From Isoperla grammatica (Eukaryota; Arthropoda; Insecta; Plecoptera; Perlodidae): a stretch of DNA of 64,000 nucleotides. The stretch covers positions 49,401,353 through 49,465,352 of the forward strand of contig OX246740.1 in assembly GCA_945910005.1 (NCBI GenBank), given 5' to 3'. The position numbers were made by a program, and so were the translations under genes. Shown in pieces: positions 1-14,700 of the stretch (its first letter is position 1; each line of letters starts with the position of its first letter). The notes under the pieces are model-generated. The model was given only the letters and a program-made list of their open reading frames with translations. It was not told the DNA's origin and made no database searches.

Positions 1-77
1 CAGTAATTCAGTCAGTCAGTCAGTCAGTGTCAGTTAGTTAGTCAGTCAGTCAGTCAGTCAGTCAGTCAGTCAGTCAG
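1..77. repeat. CAGT tetranucleotide microsatellite
   Basis: Imperfect tandem CAGT units (also readable as GTCA or AGTC) run from the window edge to about base 77, with a few TTAG and GTGT interruptions. The array probably continues left of the window. Confidence 0.9.
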
Positions 78-1274
78 GCACTTGCTGATGACATGAGCAT
101 ACATCAGTATAGATTCATTAGAAGATTAGAGCCTGATTTCCCTATATTATTTAGATTTTACATTTACTCAAAAATGTACAGAGAATCAAAAATGTGTTCC
201 CGGTTGCCGGTGCGGATGCGGTTTTGATCTCGCAAGTGCGGATGCGGGTTGAGTTTGCGGAGGTTGCGGATACATATTTCCGACTTGCGCAGGTCTCTAC
301 CAATGGATGGTGTGGAGAGCGCGGTCTTCGCGATACATACATTTCGACGTGGATTGACTTCTAAACGCGAAAAAAAGATTTTTAAAATCTTCAAATGAAA
401 CCCGCAAAGATCAGGTAGGTGTGTCCAGGTTATGATTGCGGTCTCCTCTTGAATGGATTTGGTCTTGTGAGTGTAATGATCTAGAGAAAATTGAGTTACA
501 CTCAAAACTAAATTGTAACATTAGGTTTTATGGGTATCATTTTCTTCGAAAACGTGCGCTCTATAACATATCAAAAACACGCTAAAATCCGTACGGGGTA
601 AGTTTAAGAAAATTAGCTTTTAAAGGGACATTATATAATAAAAAAAAATAACAAATATTAACCTATCAACCTGAAATTTTATACACACCTACATCAACAC
701 CTAATACTACGTGGAAAGTTTTTTTGAAATTATTTGCTCCTGTATCGACAATTTTTGAGCGCATTCTCATTGTTTAGTAGTTGAATGAAAGTTATGTTTA
801 TAAAGTCCATCCTCATCTTCATATGCATTCTTTGCAATACATTATACACTATGTATCTATTTATAAATGTATGTCTGAACTATCTGTTTATATATGTTGT
901 CTACTACTGTACAATAATCTAATATATCAACCCGTTTGTAATAAAATAATCCCGGATATGAAAGAAAGTTCGTAGATATTGACGCGCTCGCTTATCAACG
1001 CGTCAAACAGAGTACACTGGGTCCCTGAGGCCAATCATTATTTGTCTGCCGTCAGTTTTTGTTAATAAATGTTGATTTTTAATATCAAATCATTCTAAGT
1101 CGTATAGTGCTCTGGAATTTATTAGCAGGAAACTACTCTATTCACAATCAACATAATATGAATAAAAACCTTAATAGTGCCTTCGTGTCGTGTCCTGAAA
1201 GTCTGGGAAATAACAAATTTCGGAACAGGTTCTTTTCAGAAGTCACCACGAAGTGTTTTGCAAATAACGCTCCC
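78..1274. other. Non-coding stretch, no gene seen
   Basis: Only short open frames without family resemblance. Bases 205-275 carry degenerate GCGGATGCGG-like repeats. Bases about 968-1016 are an inverted match to 18305-18350 (shared core GACGCGCTCGCT and CAACGCGTCAAACAGAG), so at least that piece belongs to a dispersed repeat. Confidence 0.6.
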
Positions 1275-1280
1275 AGTCCC

Positions 1281-1580
1281 GCCCGTGACTCTATCTAGCG
1301 ACATCAACGTCAACTTATGCATTGGTGTTGTGAACTACCGATAGATGGCAGAACTACGCCCGTGGCTCTATCTAGCGACATCATCGTCAACTTATGCATT
1401 GGTGTTGTGAACTACCGATAGATGGCAGAACTACGCCCGTGGCTCTATCTAGCGACATCATCGTCAACTTATGCATTGGTGTTGTGAACTACCGATAGAT
1501 GGCAGAACTACGCCCGTGGCTCTATCTAGCGACGTCATGGTCAACTTATGCATTGGTGTTGTGAACGACCGATAGATGGG
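1281..1580. repeat. 77-bp minisatellite, about 4 copies
   Basis: The word GCCCGTG recurs at 1281, 1358, 1435 and 1512, a strict 77-bp period. Each unit contains CTATCTAGCGAC near its left and CGATAGATGG near its right, giving the unit an internal imperfect dyad. Units differ by only a few substitutions, so the expansion is recent. The fourth copy decays near 1580. Confidence 0.93.
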
Positions 1581-1653
1581 GAACAACGCAGTACCTACAT
1601 CATTCGACATCAGAAACTCATTCTTTCTACATTATAGGGCACTAGGGCACTAG

Positions 1654-2002
1654 CAACACCAAAAGATAACAATGAAACAAATGAATTGAATCTATGGACA
1701 AACAACAAGCTGTCAAAAAATACTTTCTTCTGATTTTGGAAAAGAAAAGAAAAAACAAACAAATACACATACAAAATTTCACTAGTCGTTGTCTGTCTAT
1801 AAAAGTTTTAAATTATCTATAAATGTTTATAATCTATAAAAGTTTTAAAGTTATTATTGTCTGTCTATAAAAGTTTTAAATGGCGAGCAGTTACTATTGC
1901 TACACTTGTTTTTATTTCTATGGTTGCAATTTTATTATTTTGACAGCTGATTGTGTGTCCATCAGTTCAATTCATTTGTTCCATTGTTGTCTTTTGGTGT
2001 TG
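1654..2002. mobile_element. MITE with long TIRs, 4-bp CTAG flank duplication
   Basis: Both ends carry an inverted repeat starting CAACACCAAAAGA and continuing about 65 bp through ATGAATTGAA and GGACA to AGCTGTCAAA. CTAG stands immediately outside each end (1650-1653 and 2003-2006), consistent with a 4-bp target duplication. There is no coding capacity. Superfamily not assigned. Confidence 0.8.
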
Positions 2003-2048
2003 CTAGTCCGCATTATCATATGAAGAATAAGTTATTATAGGGTACGGA

Positions 2049-2318
2049 CAACACCAAAACACAACAATGAACCAAATGAATTGAACCGATGGACAAACAA
2101 GCTGTCAAAAAAGTATATGAAGTTCTGAAGTTGGAGAAAACAAACGTTCAGAACGTTTACAAACTTTCAGATAGTTGCTGTCCATTACTGAACATAAATT
2201 TTAACTGGCGAGCAGTTACTATCGTTACAACAAATTGTTTCTCCTCATTATTTGCAAAGATATTACGTTGACAGCTTGTTGTTTGTCCACCAGTTCAATT
2301 CATTTATTTCATTGTTGT
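2049..2318. mobile_element. Second, diverged copy of the 1654 MITE
   Basis: It begins with the same CAACACCAAAA terminus and repeats the AATGAATTGAA, ATGGACAAACAA and AGCTGTCAAA blocks in direct and then inverted order. The right terminus stops at ATTGTTGTAG and lacks the last part of the TIR seen in the first copy, so this copy is truncated. The 60-aa open frame across it is incidental. Confidence 0.72.
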
Positions 2319-2329
2319 AGTTCGGCTAG

Positions 2330-3580
2330 AAGGGAGCATATTGTCTTCTGCATGATCGTGAAATACCTAAAATACTAGGGGGTGCTTCGTGTACAAACTT
2401 ATGGGTTAAACATTAGAACGCGCATGGAAATAACTTAGTGAGATCTTGTCGGGTCTAGAAATCAGCTCGGAAGTAAACAGACGTAGATGTCACAGCAAGG
2501 ATACTAATACAATACTCTTGTTGAGGGGCACCCCCTGTGGTTTGTTTTATGCTTGACCAATAATATCAACAGAAGTCGACTAAACATTTCGAGATAAATC
2601 GAAAGAGCCTGATCGATATAACATTTAAATACATACATGGAAAATTTAATTTGAAATTTTCTATTTTTATGAAACTTGATCCGTAAATTTACGTTATTAT
2701 CATACTGTAACTAGTTTTGTATAATTTGTTTTCGAGTGATTTTAGAAAAGAAGAAAACAATATCTGCAGCTATAATATAAAATATTGTGCTGTTATTGAA
2801 TGAGTAGGCTAATTATAATTATTTTTCTCGATTATATGGTATATTTTCATCAAACTTGACTGTACTCATCAAATTTCGTTAGTTTTGGTTTTAAGCGTGA
2901 GTGCAGTTATTAGTTTGGACAGTCTTGAAATAAAAAAATAACGCACAATAACATTGTATTAAGAAATCAACTTTTTTTTTTTTTAGTTCTATTTTTTAAT
3001 ACTTAGCCTAGTCAAATTTGCCCAACGGAACTTTTAGAATGTTCAATAAATATGGTTTTGAATAGATGCTTCACTGTTCTATCCCGTGTGGAAAGTGTTT
3101 TCGCGTTTGTTTTGGCTTTCTAATTGTTTACCTCGTCTTTCACATAGTTTTTACATGTACTGTTTCCTTTCTAAACCGAACTATCGAAGAAAGATGCGTC
3201 AAGCTGAACCAAAAAAACTAAAACACACTAGCGGCGTTTTTTTTAACTTTGACGAAAAGTGAACCAACAAACAATACATAAAAAGAACAGATTAGTTGAT
3301 GTGGAATTTCTGCTCTATTTTCAGATGAATACATAAAGGTAGGGTTTATCAAGAACACAGTGTCTCAGAAAAAGGTATCGGAACAAAATCCGCATAAAAA
3401 AAATCACAAATAAATAAAATAAAATAAATAAATTCTTATGAATTCACTTTGAAAATTCCCGACTTTCCGCTTTAGTCGTTGCGAATACATTAAACACACG
3501 GCGGGAATATTCAGCAAAGATAGTTGCAGCAAGTGAGCCAGCGTAAGATTGCTATAGCTAATGCATTATCACACGTTCTC
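2330..3580. other. AT-rich non-coding stretch
   Basis: No open frame of note, no RNA gene and no clear repeat boundary. There are poly-A/T runs (for example near 2970-2985 and 3405-3430). Confidence 0.6.
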
Positions 3581-3596
3581 CCGCTATAGTGTGTTC

Positions 3597-4632
3597 CATC
3601 TTAATCTTGCAGTGCCAGTCTTGCACTAACCCCCTTGCACGCCAGGGTCTACCCCCACCACCCGGCCGCGCGGTGAGTGCAGCGGTGGCTCTTAAATCAT
3701 ACCTGTCGAGATGTCACATATTAAAACGATCATTTAATTGCTTCAACGTAAATAGTCTCTTGCTTACCAAAGAGCCGAGTCCAGTAGAACCAACTTAATT
3801 TTGTACTTTAATGACTTCTTGAAACAAGTGTATCGAATAATAATAATAAAAATAAAAAAAATAAAAAAAATAAAAAATAAAAAAATAGTGTAAATAAAAT
3901 TTAAAAAAATAAAAAAAATAATAAGAAAAATAAGAAAAATAAGAAAAAAATAATAATAAAAATAATAATATTGAATAATAAGGATAATTGAATTTACGCT
4001 CTTGGGTAGGATACCTGCAGACTGGACCAACTGCCTTTACGAATGTGTGAAAGAACCAAAGAATTTGTTTATTTTCATTGAGACAGCGTGCATGAAAGAG
4101 GCCGTAGATAAGGATCTAGAGTCTGTATGAGACTTGTTACGTTAAAACAAGTATACCTACAGTAATGCATTAATATTACCCAGAATCAATTATTCAAGAA
4201 TCCAATGATTGTATCGATATTGCGAAATATTTTTGTTGATTTTGAATGTGTTAGATAATTACCGTTAGAATAGTTAACATAGGCCCTATTGACAAGTACA
4301 ATACAATAATTTGACATAAACAACAATTTGTTCAATATTGCGAAATATTGACTGTGTGGATTATTAAGATTTTGTGTGTGTATTTTTCTGTAGATTCCAC
4401 CGAATCAGTAATTATTAAAGAATCCAAATAATTGTATCGATATTGCGAAATATTAATTTTGTTGATTTTGAATGTGTTAGATAATTACCATTAGAATAGT
4501 TGACATATTGACATGTATATTATTTACGAGTAACCGCTGCACTCACCGCGCGGCCGGATGGTGGGGGTAGACCCTTCGCGTGCAAGGGGGTTAGTGCAAG
4601 AACACGCTGCAAGGTTAGCATGAAACACACTA
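3597..4632. mobile_element. 1-kb non-autonomous element with ~95-bp TIRs, TA target
   Basis: The left end (TAGTGTGTTCC, then TTGCACTAACCCCCTTGCAC, TCTACCCCCACCA, CGGCCGCGCGGTGAGTGCAG) is repeated in inverted orientation at 4537-4632. TA lies directly outside each end (3595-3596, 4633-4634), which would fit a Tc1/mariner-type TA duplication; this is an inference from the flanks alone. The interior has an AAT/AAAAT low-complexity tract (3836-3975) and a direct ~80-bp repeat (about 4207-4285 and 4430-4510) containing ATCGATATTGCGAAATATT. No transposase frame is present. Confidence 0.8.
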
Positions 4633-4822
4633 TAGTGTTTGAGGTTCAAGACTCTGCCGCGAGGCGCGCGTCGGTGCGTGGGATGGTATCAGTTCTCGCA
4701 GGTTGGTAATGCATCATTGAGAATCTCAATCATTGAGCCGATGGGATGAAGTTCGAGCAATGCTGTAGGCTTCAGACTGTGCGGGCACGGTTTTTCAGTT
4801 TTCTAAAATATGTACAACGTAC

Positions 4823-5356
4823 CCTAGTTAAGCTTGGAAATTGAAACCAGAACTTCTGAAAGTTACAAAATTATTTTTTTCGTAATTTTGATTGTACCGG
4901 TACCGTACATATTGCTAGATGTACGCCGCTTCATTCAAAACATAACTTCGCCCAGAAATACACATTTGTGATAGCCAACTTTTATTGTAGTTAATGTACA
5001 TACTTTCTTCTAGGACGTGAGGAATTTTCAGTTCGTTATCTTAAATGGTATGTGTGCTATGATTTTTCTCATCTACCGGTACAAATGAGCTATTTTGTAC
5101 CGGTAGATGAGAAAAACCATAGCACACATACCATTTAAGATAACGAACTGAAAATTCCTCACGTCCTAGAAGAAAGTATGTACATTAACTACAATAAAAG
5201 TTGGCTATCACAAATGTGTATTTCTGGACGAAGTTATGTTTTGAATGAAGCGGCGTACATCTAGCAATATCTACGGTACCGGTACAATCAAAATTACAAA
5301 AAAAATAATTTTGTATCTTTCAGAAGTTCTGGTTTCAATTTCCAAGCTTAACTAGG
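4823..5356. repeat. Near-perfect 535-bp palindrome (fold-back element)
   Basis: Two arms of about 260 bp pair almost without mismatch around a 12-base spacer (5084-5095). The left arm starts CCTAGTTAAGCTTGG and the right arm ends CCAAGCTTAACTAGG. The arms contain CTACCGGTACA next to the spacer. There is no coding content. Confidence 0.93.
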
Positions 5357-5655
5357 CCATGAAGAAACAAATAAGGTCACATCTTTCTTCGATAGTTCGT
5401 CTGATTTCATTTTTACGACAAAGTGAAAAGATAAAATGTTTATTCGTAAAGTGTCATGTAGCACAAATTGCTTATGATGAGTTGATGTCAAATGCAAGCA
5501 AAGAGTAGAACTTAATTTGACAATTACGATTTTATGATATACATTTCGTATTATGTTTAAAATCATATATCAACGATATATTATACAGACTAATATATTA
5601 CTTCCATGTTCATTGTAACCAACGAAGCTATTTAATCAATTCCATTTACATTTTA

Positions 5656-5675
5656 CCCCCCCCCCCCCCCCCCCC
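5656..5675. repeat. Poly-C tract (20 C)
   Basis: A pure run of 20 cytosines lies just left of the large satellite array. Long C/G runs recur many times between 40 and 51 kb. Confidence 0.95.
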
Positions 5676-5722
5676 ATTGCATAACACAACTATGTGGATA
5701 CATTTAGGAGCCAGATAAACGG

Positions 5723-8700
5723 TTCATACACTCTCTTCCACCAGAAGAACGGACACTTCCCCTACCTCTCAACGTATCAACACTGACCGCATAGCCCGAT
5801 TCACGTCAGCCGCCTTCATACACTCTCTCCCACCAGAAGAACGGACACTTCCCCTACCTCTCAACGTATCAACACTGACCGCATAGCCTGATTCACGTCA
5901 GCCGCCTTCATACACTCTCTGCCACCAGAAGAACGGACACTTCCCCTACCTCTCAACGTATCAACACTGACCGCATAGCCTGATTCACGTCAGCCGCCTT
6001 CATACACTCTCTCCCACCAGAAGAACGGACACTTCCCCTACCTCTCAACGTATCAACACTGACCGCATAGCCTGATTCACGTCAGCCGCCTTCATACACT
6101 CTCTGCCACCAGAAGAACGGACACTTCCCCTACCTCTCAACGTATCAACACTGACCGCATAGCCCGATTCACGTCAGCCGCCTTCATACACTCTCTCCCA
6201 CCAGAAGAACGGACCCTTCCCCTACCTCTCAACGTATCAACACTGACCGCATAGCCTGATTCACGTCAGCCGCCTTCATACACTCTCTGCCACTAGAAGA
6301 AAGGACACTTCCCCTACCTCTCAACGTATCAATACTGACCGCATAGCCTGATTCACGTCAGCCGCCTTCATACACTCTCTGCCACCAGAAGAACGGACAC
6401 TTCCCCTACCTCTCAACGTATCAACACTGACCGCATAGCCTGATTCACGTCAGCCGCCTTCATACACTCTCCCCCACCAGAAGAACGGACACTTCCCCTA
6501 CCTCTCAACGTATCAACACTGACCGCATAGCCTGATTCACGTCAGCCGCCTTCATACACTCTCTTCCACCAGAAGAAAGGACACTTCCCCTACCTCTCAA
6601 CGTATCAACACTGACCGCATAGCCTGATTCACGTCAGCCGCCTTCATACACTCTCTTCCACCAGAAGAAAGGACACTTCCCCTACCTCTCAACGTATCAA
6701 CACTGACCGCATAGCCTGATTCACGTCAGCCGCCTTCATACACTCTCCCCCACCAGAAGAACGGACACTTCCCCTACCTCTCAACGTATCAACACTGACC
6801 GCATAGCCTGATTCATGTCAGCCGCCTTCATACACTCTCTCCCACCAGTAGACACTTCCCCTACCTCTCAACGTATCAACACTGACCGCATAGCCTGATT
6901 CACGTCAGCCGCCTTCATACACTCTCCCACCAGAAGACACTTCCCCTACCTCTCAACGTATCAACACTGACCGCATAGCCTGATTCATGTCAGCCGCCTT
7001 CATACACTCTCTCCCACCAGTAGACACTTCCCCTACCTCTCAACGTATCAACACTGACCGCATAGCCTGATTCACGACAGCCGCCTTCATACACTCTCTC
7101 CCACCAGAAGAACGGACACTTCCCCTACCTCTCAACGTATCAACACTGACCGCATAGCCTGATTCATGTCAGCCGCCTTCATACACTCTCTCCCACCAGT
7201 AGACACTTCCCCTACCTCTCAACGTATCAACACTGACCGCATAGCCTGATTCACGCCAGCCGCCTTCATACACTCTCTCCCACCAGAAGAACGGACACTT
7301 CCCCTACCTCTCAACGTATCAACACTGACCGCATAGCCTGATTCACGTCAGCCGCCTTCATACACTCTCTTCCACCAGTAGACACTTCCCCTACCTCTCA
7401 ACGTATCAACACTGACCGCATAGCCTGATTCACGTCAGCCGCCTTCATACACTCTCTCCCACCAGAAGAACGGACACTTCCCCTACCTCTCAACGTATCA
7501 ACACTGACCGCATAGCATGATTCACGTCAGCCGCCTTCATACACTCTCTCCCACCAGAAGAACGGACACTTCCCCTACCTCTCAACGTATCAACACTGAC
7601 CGCATAGCATGATTCACGTCAGCCGCCTTCATACACTCTCTCCCACCAGTAGACACTTCCCCTACCTCTCAACGTATCAACACTGACCGCATAGCCTGAT
7701 TCACGTCAGCCGCCTTCATACACTCTCTCCCACCAGTAGACACTTCCCCTACCTCTCAACGTATCAACACTGACCGCATAGCCTGATTCACGTCAGCCAC
7801 CTTCATACACTCTCTCCCACCAGAAGAACGGACACTTCCCCTACCTCTCAACGTATCAACACTGACCGCATAGCCTGATTCACGTCAGCCGCCTTCATAC
7901 ACTCTCTCCCACCAGAAGAACGGACACTTCCCCTACCTCTCAACGTATCAACACTGACCGCATAGCCTGATTCACGTCAGCCGCCTTCATACACTCTCTT
8001 CCACCAGAAGAACGGACACTTCCCCTACCTCTCAACGTATCAACACTGACCGCATAGCCTGATTCACGTCAGCCGCCTTTATACAGTCTCTCCCACCAGA
8101 AGAACGGACACTTCCCCTACCTCTCAACGTATCAACACTGACCGCATAGCCTGATTCACGTCAGCCGCCTTCATACACTCTCTTCCACCAGAAGAACGGA
8201 CACTTCCCCTACCTCTCAACGTATCAACACTGACCGCATAGCCTGATTCACGTCAGCCGAATGTATACAGTCTCTCACACCAGAAGAACGGACACTTCCC
8301 CTACCTCTCAACGTATCAACACTGACCGCATAGCCTGATTCACGTCAGCCGCCTTCATACACTCTCTCCCACCAGAAGAACGGACACTTCCCCTACCTCT
8401 CAACGTATCAACACTGACCGCATAGCCTGATTCACGTCAGCCGCCTTTATACAGTCTCTCCCACCAGAAGAACGGACACTTCCCCTACCTCTCAACGTAT
8501 CAACACTGACCGCATAGCCTGATTCACGTCAGCCACCTTCATACACTCTCTTCCACCAGAAGAACGGACACTTCCCCTACCTCTCAACGTATCAACACTG
8601 ACCGCATAGCCTGATACACGTCAGCCGCCTTTATACAGTCTCTCCCACCAGAAGAACGGACACTTCCCCTACCTCTCAACGTATCAACACTGACCGCATA

Positions 8701-11700
8701 GCCTGATTCACGTCAGCCGCCTTCATACACTCTCTCCCACCAGTAGACACTTCCCCTACCTCTCAACGTATCAACACTGACCGCATAGCCTGATTCACGT
8801 CAGCCGCCTTTATACAGTCTCTCCCACCAGTAGACACTTCCCCTACCTCTCAACGTATCAACACTGACCGCATAGCCTGATTCACGTCAGCCGCCTTCAT
8901 ACACTCTCTCCCACCAGTAGACACTTCCCCTACCTCTCAACGTATCAACACTGACCGCATAGCCTGATTCACGTCAGCCGCCTTCATACACTCTCTTCCA
9001 CCAGTAGACACTTCCCCTACCTCTCAACGTATCAACACTGACCGCATAGCCTGATTCACGTCAGCCGCCTTCATACACTCTCTGCCACCAGAAGAACGGA
9101 CACTTCCCCTACCTCTCAACGTATCAACACTGACCGCATAGCCTGATTCACGTCAGCCGCCTTCATACACTGTCCCCCACCAGAAGAACGGACACTTCCG
9201 CTACCTCTCAACGTATCAACACTGACCGCATAGCCTGATTCACGTCAGCCGCCTTCATACACTCTCTCCCACCAGAAGAACGGACACTTCCCCTACCTCT
9301 CAACGTATCAACACTGACCGCATAGCCTGATTCACGTCAGCCGCCTTCATACACTCTCCCCCACCAGAAGAACGGACACTTCCGCTACCTCTCAACGTAT
9401 CAACACTGACCGCATAGCCTGATTCACGTCAGCCGCCTTCATACACTCTCTCCCACCAGAAGAACGGACACTTCCCCTACCTCTCAACGTATCAACACTG
9501 ACCGCATAGCCTGATTCACGTCAGCCGCCTTCATACACTCTCCCCCACCAGAAGAACGGACACTTCCCCTACCTCTCAACGTATCAACACTGACCGCATA
9601 GCCTGATTCACGTCAGCCGCCTTCATACACTCTCTTCAACCAGTAGACACTTCCCCTACCTCTCAACGTATCAACACTGACCGCATAGCCTGATTCACGT
9701 CAGCCGCCTTCATACACTCTCTCCCACCAGTAGACACTTCCCCTACCTCTCAACGTATCAACACTGACCGCATAGCCTGATTCACGTCAGCCGCCTTCAT
9801 ACACTCTCTCCCACCAGTAGACACTTCCCCTACCTCTCAACGTATCAACACTTCCCGCATAGCCTGATTCACGTCAGCCGCCTTCATACACTCTCTCCCA
9901 CCAGAAGAACGGACACTTCCCCTACCTCTCAACGTATCAACACTGACCGCATAGCCTGATTCACGTCAGCCGCCTTCATACACTCTCTCCCACCAGTAGA
10001 CACTTCCCCTACCTCTCAACGTATCAACACTGACCGCATAGCCTGATTCACGTCAGCCGCCTTCATACACTCTCTCCCACCAGAAGAACGGACACTTCCC
10101 CTACCTCTCAACGTATCAACACTGACCGCATAGCCTGATTCACGTCAGCCACCTTCATACACTCTCTTCCACCAGAAGAACGGACACTTCCCCTACCTCT
10201 CAACGTATCAACACTGACCGCATAGCCTGATTCACGTCAGCCGCCTTCATACACTCTCTTCCACCAGAAGAACGGACACTTCCCCTACCTCTCAACGTAT
10301 CAACACTGACCGCATAGCCTGATTCACGTCAGCCGTCATCATACACTCTCTCCCACCAGAAAAACGGACACTTCCCCTACCTCTCCACGTATCAACACTG
10401 ACCGCATAGCCTGATTCACGTCAGCCGCCTTCATACACTCTCTTCCACCAGAAGAACGGACACTTCCCATACCTCTCAACGTATCAACACTGACCGCATA
10501 GCCTGATTCACGTCAGCCGCCTTCATACACTCTCTCCCACCAGAAGAACGGACACTTCCCCTACCTCTCAACGTATCAACACTGACCGCATAGCCTGATT
10601 CACGTCAGCCGCCTTCATACACTCTCTCCCACCAGTAGACACTTCCCCTACCTCTCAACGTATCAACACTGACCGCATAGCCTGATTCACGTCAGCCGCC
10701 TTCATACACTCTCTCCCACCAGAAGAACGGACACTTCCCCTACCTCTCAACGTATCAACACTGACTGCATAGCCTGATTCACGTCAGCCGCCTTCATACA
10801 CTCTCTCCCACCAGAAGAACGGACACTTCCCCTACCTCTCAACGTATCAACACTGACCGCATAGCCTGATTCACGTCAGCCGCCTTCATATACTCTCTCC
10901 CACCAGAAGAACGGACACTTCCCCTACCTCTCAGAGTATCAACACTGACCGCATAGCCTGATTCACGTCAGCCGCCTTCATACACTCTCTCCTACCAGAA
11001 GAACGGACACTTCCCCTACCTCTCAACGTATCAACACTGACCGCATAGCCTGATTCACGTCAGCCGCCTTCATACACTCTCTCCCACCAGAAGAACGGAC
11101 ACTTCCCCTACCTCTCAACGTATCAACACTGACCGCATAGCCTGATTCACGTCAGCCGCCTTCATACACTCTCTCCCACCAGAAGAACGGACACTTCCCC
11201 TACCTCGCAACGTATCAACACTGACCGCATAGCCTGATTCACGTCAGCCGCCTTCAACCACTCTCTCCCACCAGAAGAACGGACACTTCCCCTACCTCTC
11301 AACGTATCAACACTGACTGCATAGCCTGATTCACGTCAGCCGCCTTCATACACTCTCTCCCACCAGAAGAACGGACACTTCCCCTACCTCTCAACGTATC
11401 AACACTGACCGCATAGCCTGATTCACGTCAGCCGCCTTCATACACTCTCTGCCACCAGAAGAACGGACACTTCCCCTACCTCTCAACGTATCAACACTGA
11501 CCGCATAGCCTGATTCACGTCAGCCGCCTTCATACACTCTCTGCCACCAGAAGAACGGACACTTCCCCTAACTCTCAACGTATCAACACTGACCGCATAG
11601 CCTGATTCACGTCAGCCGCCTTCATACACTCTCTGCCACCAGAAGAACGGACACTTCCCCTACCTCTCAACGTATCAACACTGACCGCATAGCCTGATTC

Positions 11701-14700
11701 ACGTCAGCCGCCTTCATACACTCTCTCCCACCAGAAGAACGGACACTTCCCCTACCTCTCAACGTATCAACACTGACCGCATAGCCTGATTCACGTCAGC
11801 CGCCTTCATACACTCTCTGCCACCAGAAGAACGGACACTTCCCCTACCTCTCAACGTATCAACACTGACCGCATAGCCTGATTCATGTCAGCCGCCTTCA
11901 TACACTCTCTCCCACCAGAAGAACGGACACTTCCCCTACCTCTCAACGTATCAACACTGACCGCATAGCCTGATTCACGTCAGCCGCCTTCATACACTCT
12001 CCCCCACCAGAAGAACGGACACTTCCCCTACCTCTCAACGTATCAACACTGACCGCATAGCCTGATTGACGTCAGCCGCCTTCATACACTCTCTGCCACC
12101 AGAAGAACGGACACCTCCCCTACCTCTCAACGTATCAACACTGACCGCATAGCCTGATTCACGTCAGCCGCCTTCATACACTCTCTCCCACCAGAAGAAC
12201 GGACACTTCCCCTACCTCTCAACGTATCAACACTGACCGCATAGCCTGATTCACGTCAGCCGCCTTCATACACTCTCTTCCACCAGAAGAACGGACACTT
12301 CCCCTACCTCTCAACGTATCAACACTGACCGCATAGCCTGATTCACGTCAGCCGAATGTATACAGTCTCTCACACCAGAAGAACGGACACTTCCCCTACC
12401 TCTCAACGTATCAACACTGACCGCATAGCCTGATTCACGTCAGCCGCCTTCATACACTCTCTCCCACCAGAAGAACGGACACTTCCCCTACCTCTCAACG
12501 TATCAACACTGACCGCATAGCCTGATTCACGTCAGCCGCCTTTATACAGTCTCTCCCACCAGAAGAACGGACACTTCCCCTACCTCTCAACGTATCAACA
12601 CTGACCGCATAGCCTGATTCACGTCAGCCACCTTCATACACTCTCTTCCACCAGAAGAACGGACACTTCCCCTACCTCTCAACGTATCAACACTGACCGC
12701 ATAGCCTGATACACGTCAGCCGCCTTTATACAGTCTCTCCCACCAGAAGAACGGACACTTCCCCTACCTCTCAACGTATCAACACTGACCGCATAGCCTG
12801 ATTCACGTCAGCCGCCTTCATACACTCTCTCCCACCAGTAGACACTTCCCCTACCTCTCAACGTATCAACACTGACCGCATAGCCTGATTCACGTCAGCC
12901 GCCTTTATACAGTCTCTCCCACCAGTAGACACTTCCCCTACCTCTCAACGTATCAACACTGACCGCATAGCCTGATTCACGTCAGCCGCCTTCATACACT
13001 CTCTCCCACCAGTAGACACTTCCCCTACCTCTCAACGTATCAACACTGACCGCATAGCCTGATTCACGTCAGCCGCCTTCATACACTCTCTTCCACCAGT
13101 AGACACTTCCCCTACCTCTCAACGTATCAACACTGACCGCATAGCCTGATTCACGTCAGCCGCCTTCATACACTCTCTGCCACCAGAAGAACGGACACTT
13201 CCCCTACCTCTCAACGTATCAACACTGACCGCATAGCCTGATTCACGTCAGCCGCCTTCATACACTGTCCCCCACCAGAAGAACGGACACTTCCGCTACC
13301 TCTCAACGTATCAACACTGACCGCATAGCCTGATTCACGTCAGCCGCCTTCATACACTCTCTCCCACCAGAAGAACGGACACTTCCCCTACCTCTCAACG
13401 TATCAACACTGACCGCATAGCCTGATTCACGTCAGCCGCCTTCATACACTCTCCCCCACCAGAAGAACGGACACTTCCGCTACCTCTCAACGTATCAACA
13501 CTGACCGCATAGCCTGATTCACGTCAGCCGCCTTCATACACTCTCTCCCACCAGAAGAACGGACACTTCCCCTACCTCTCAACGTATCAACACTGACCGC
13601 ATAGCCTGATTCACGTCAGCCGCCTTCATACACTCTCCCCCACCAGAAGAACGGACACTTCCCCTACCTCTCAACGTATCAACACTGACCGCATAGCCTG
13701 ATTCACGTCAGCCGCCTTCATACACTCTCTTCAACCAGTAGACACTTCCCCTACCTCTCAACGTATCAACACTGACCGCATAGCCTGATTCACGTCAGCC
13801 GCCTTCATACACTCTCTCCCACCAGTAGACACTTCCCCTACCTCTCAACGTATCAACACTGACCGCATAGCCTGATTCACGTCAGCCGCCTTCATACACT
13901 CTCTCCCACCAGTAGACACTTCCCCTACCTCTCAACGTATCAACACTTCCCGCATAGCCTGATTCACGTCAGCCGCCTTCATACACTCTCTCCCACCAGA
14001 AGAACGGACACTTCCCCTACCTCTCAACGTATCAACACTGACCGCATAGCCTGATTCACGTCAGCCGCCTTCATACACTCTCTCCCACCAGTAGACACTT
14101 CCCCTACCTCTCAACGTATCAACACTGACCGCATAGCCTGATTCACGTCAGCCGCCTTCATACACTCTCTCCCACCAGAAGAACGGACACTTCCCCTACC
14201 TCTCAACGTATCAACACTGACCGCATAGCCTGATTCACGTCAGCCACCTTCATACACTCTCTTCCACCAGAAGAACGGACACTTCCCCTACCTCTCAACG
14301 TATCAACACTGACCGCATAGCCTGATTCACGTCAGCCGCCTTCATACACTCTCTTCCACCAGAAGAACGGACACTTCCCCTACCTCTCAACGTATCAACA
14401 CTGACCGCATAGCCTGATTCACGTCAGCCGTCATCATACACTCTCTCCCACCAGAAAAACGGACACTTCCCCTACCTCTCCACGTATCAACACTGACCGC
14501 ATAGCCTGATTCACGTCAGCCGCCTTCATACACTCTCTTCCACCAGAAGAACGGACACTTCCCATACCTCTCAACGTATCAACACTGACCGCATAGCCTG
14601 ATTCACGTCAGCCGCCTTCATACACTCTCTCCCACCAGAAGAACGGACACTTCCCCTACCTCTCAACGTATCAACACTGACCGCATAGCCTGATTCACGT

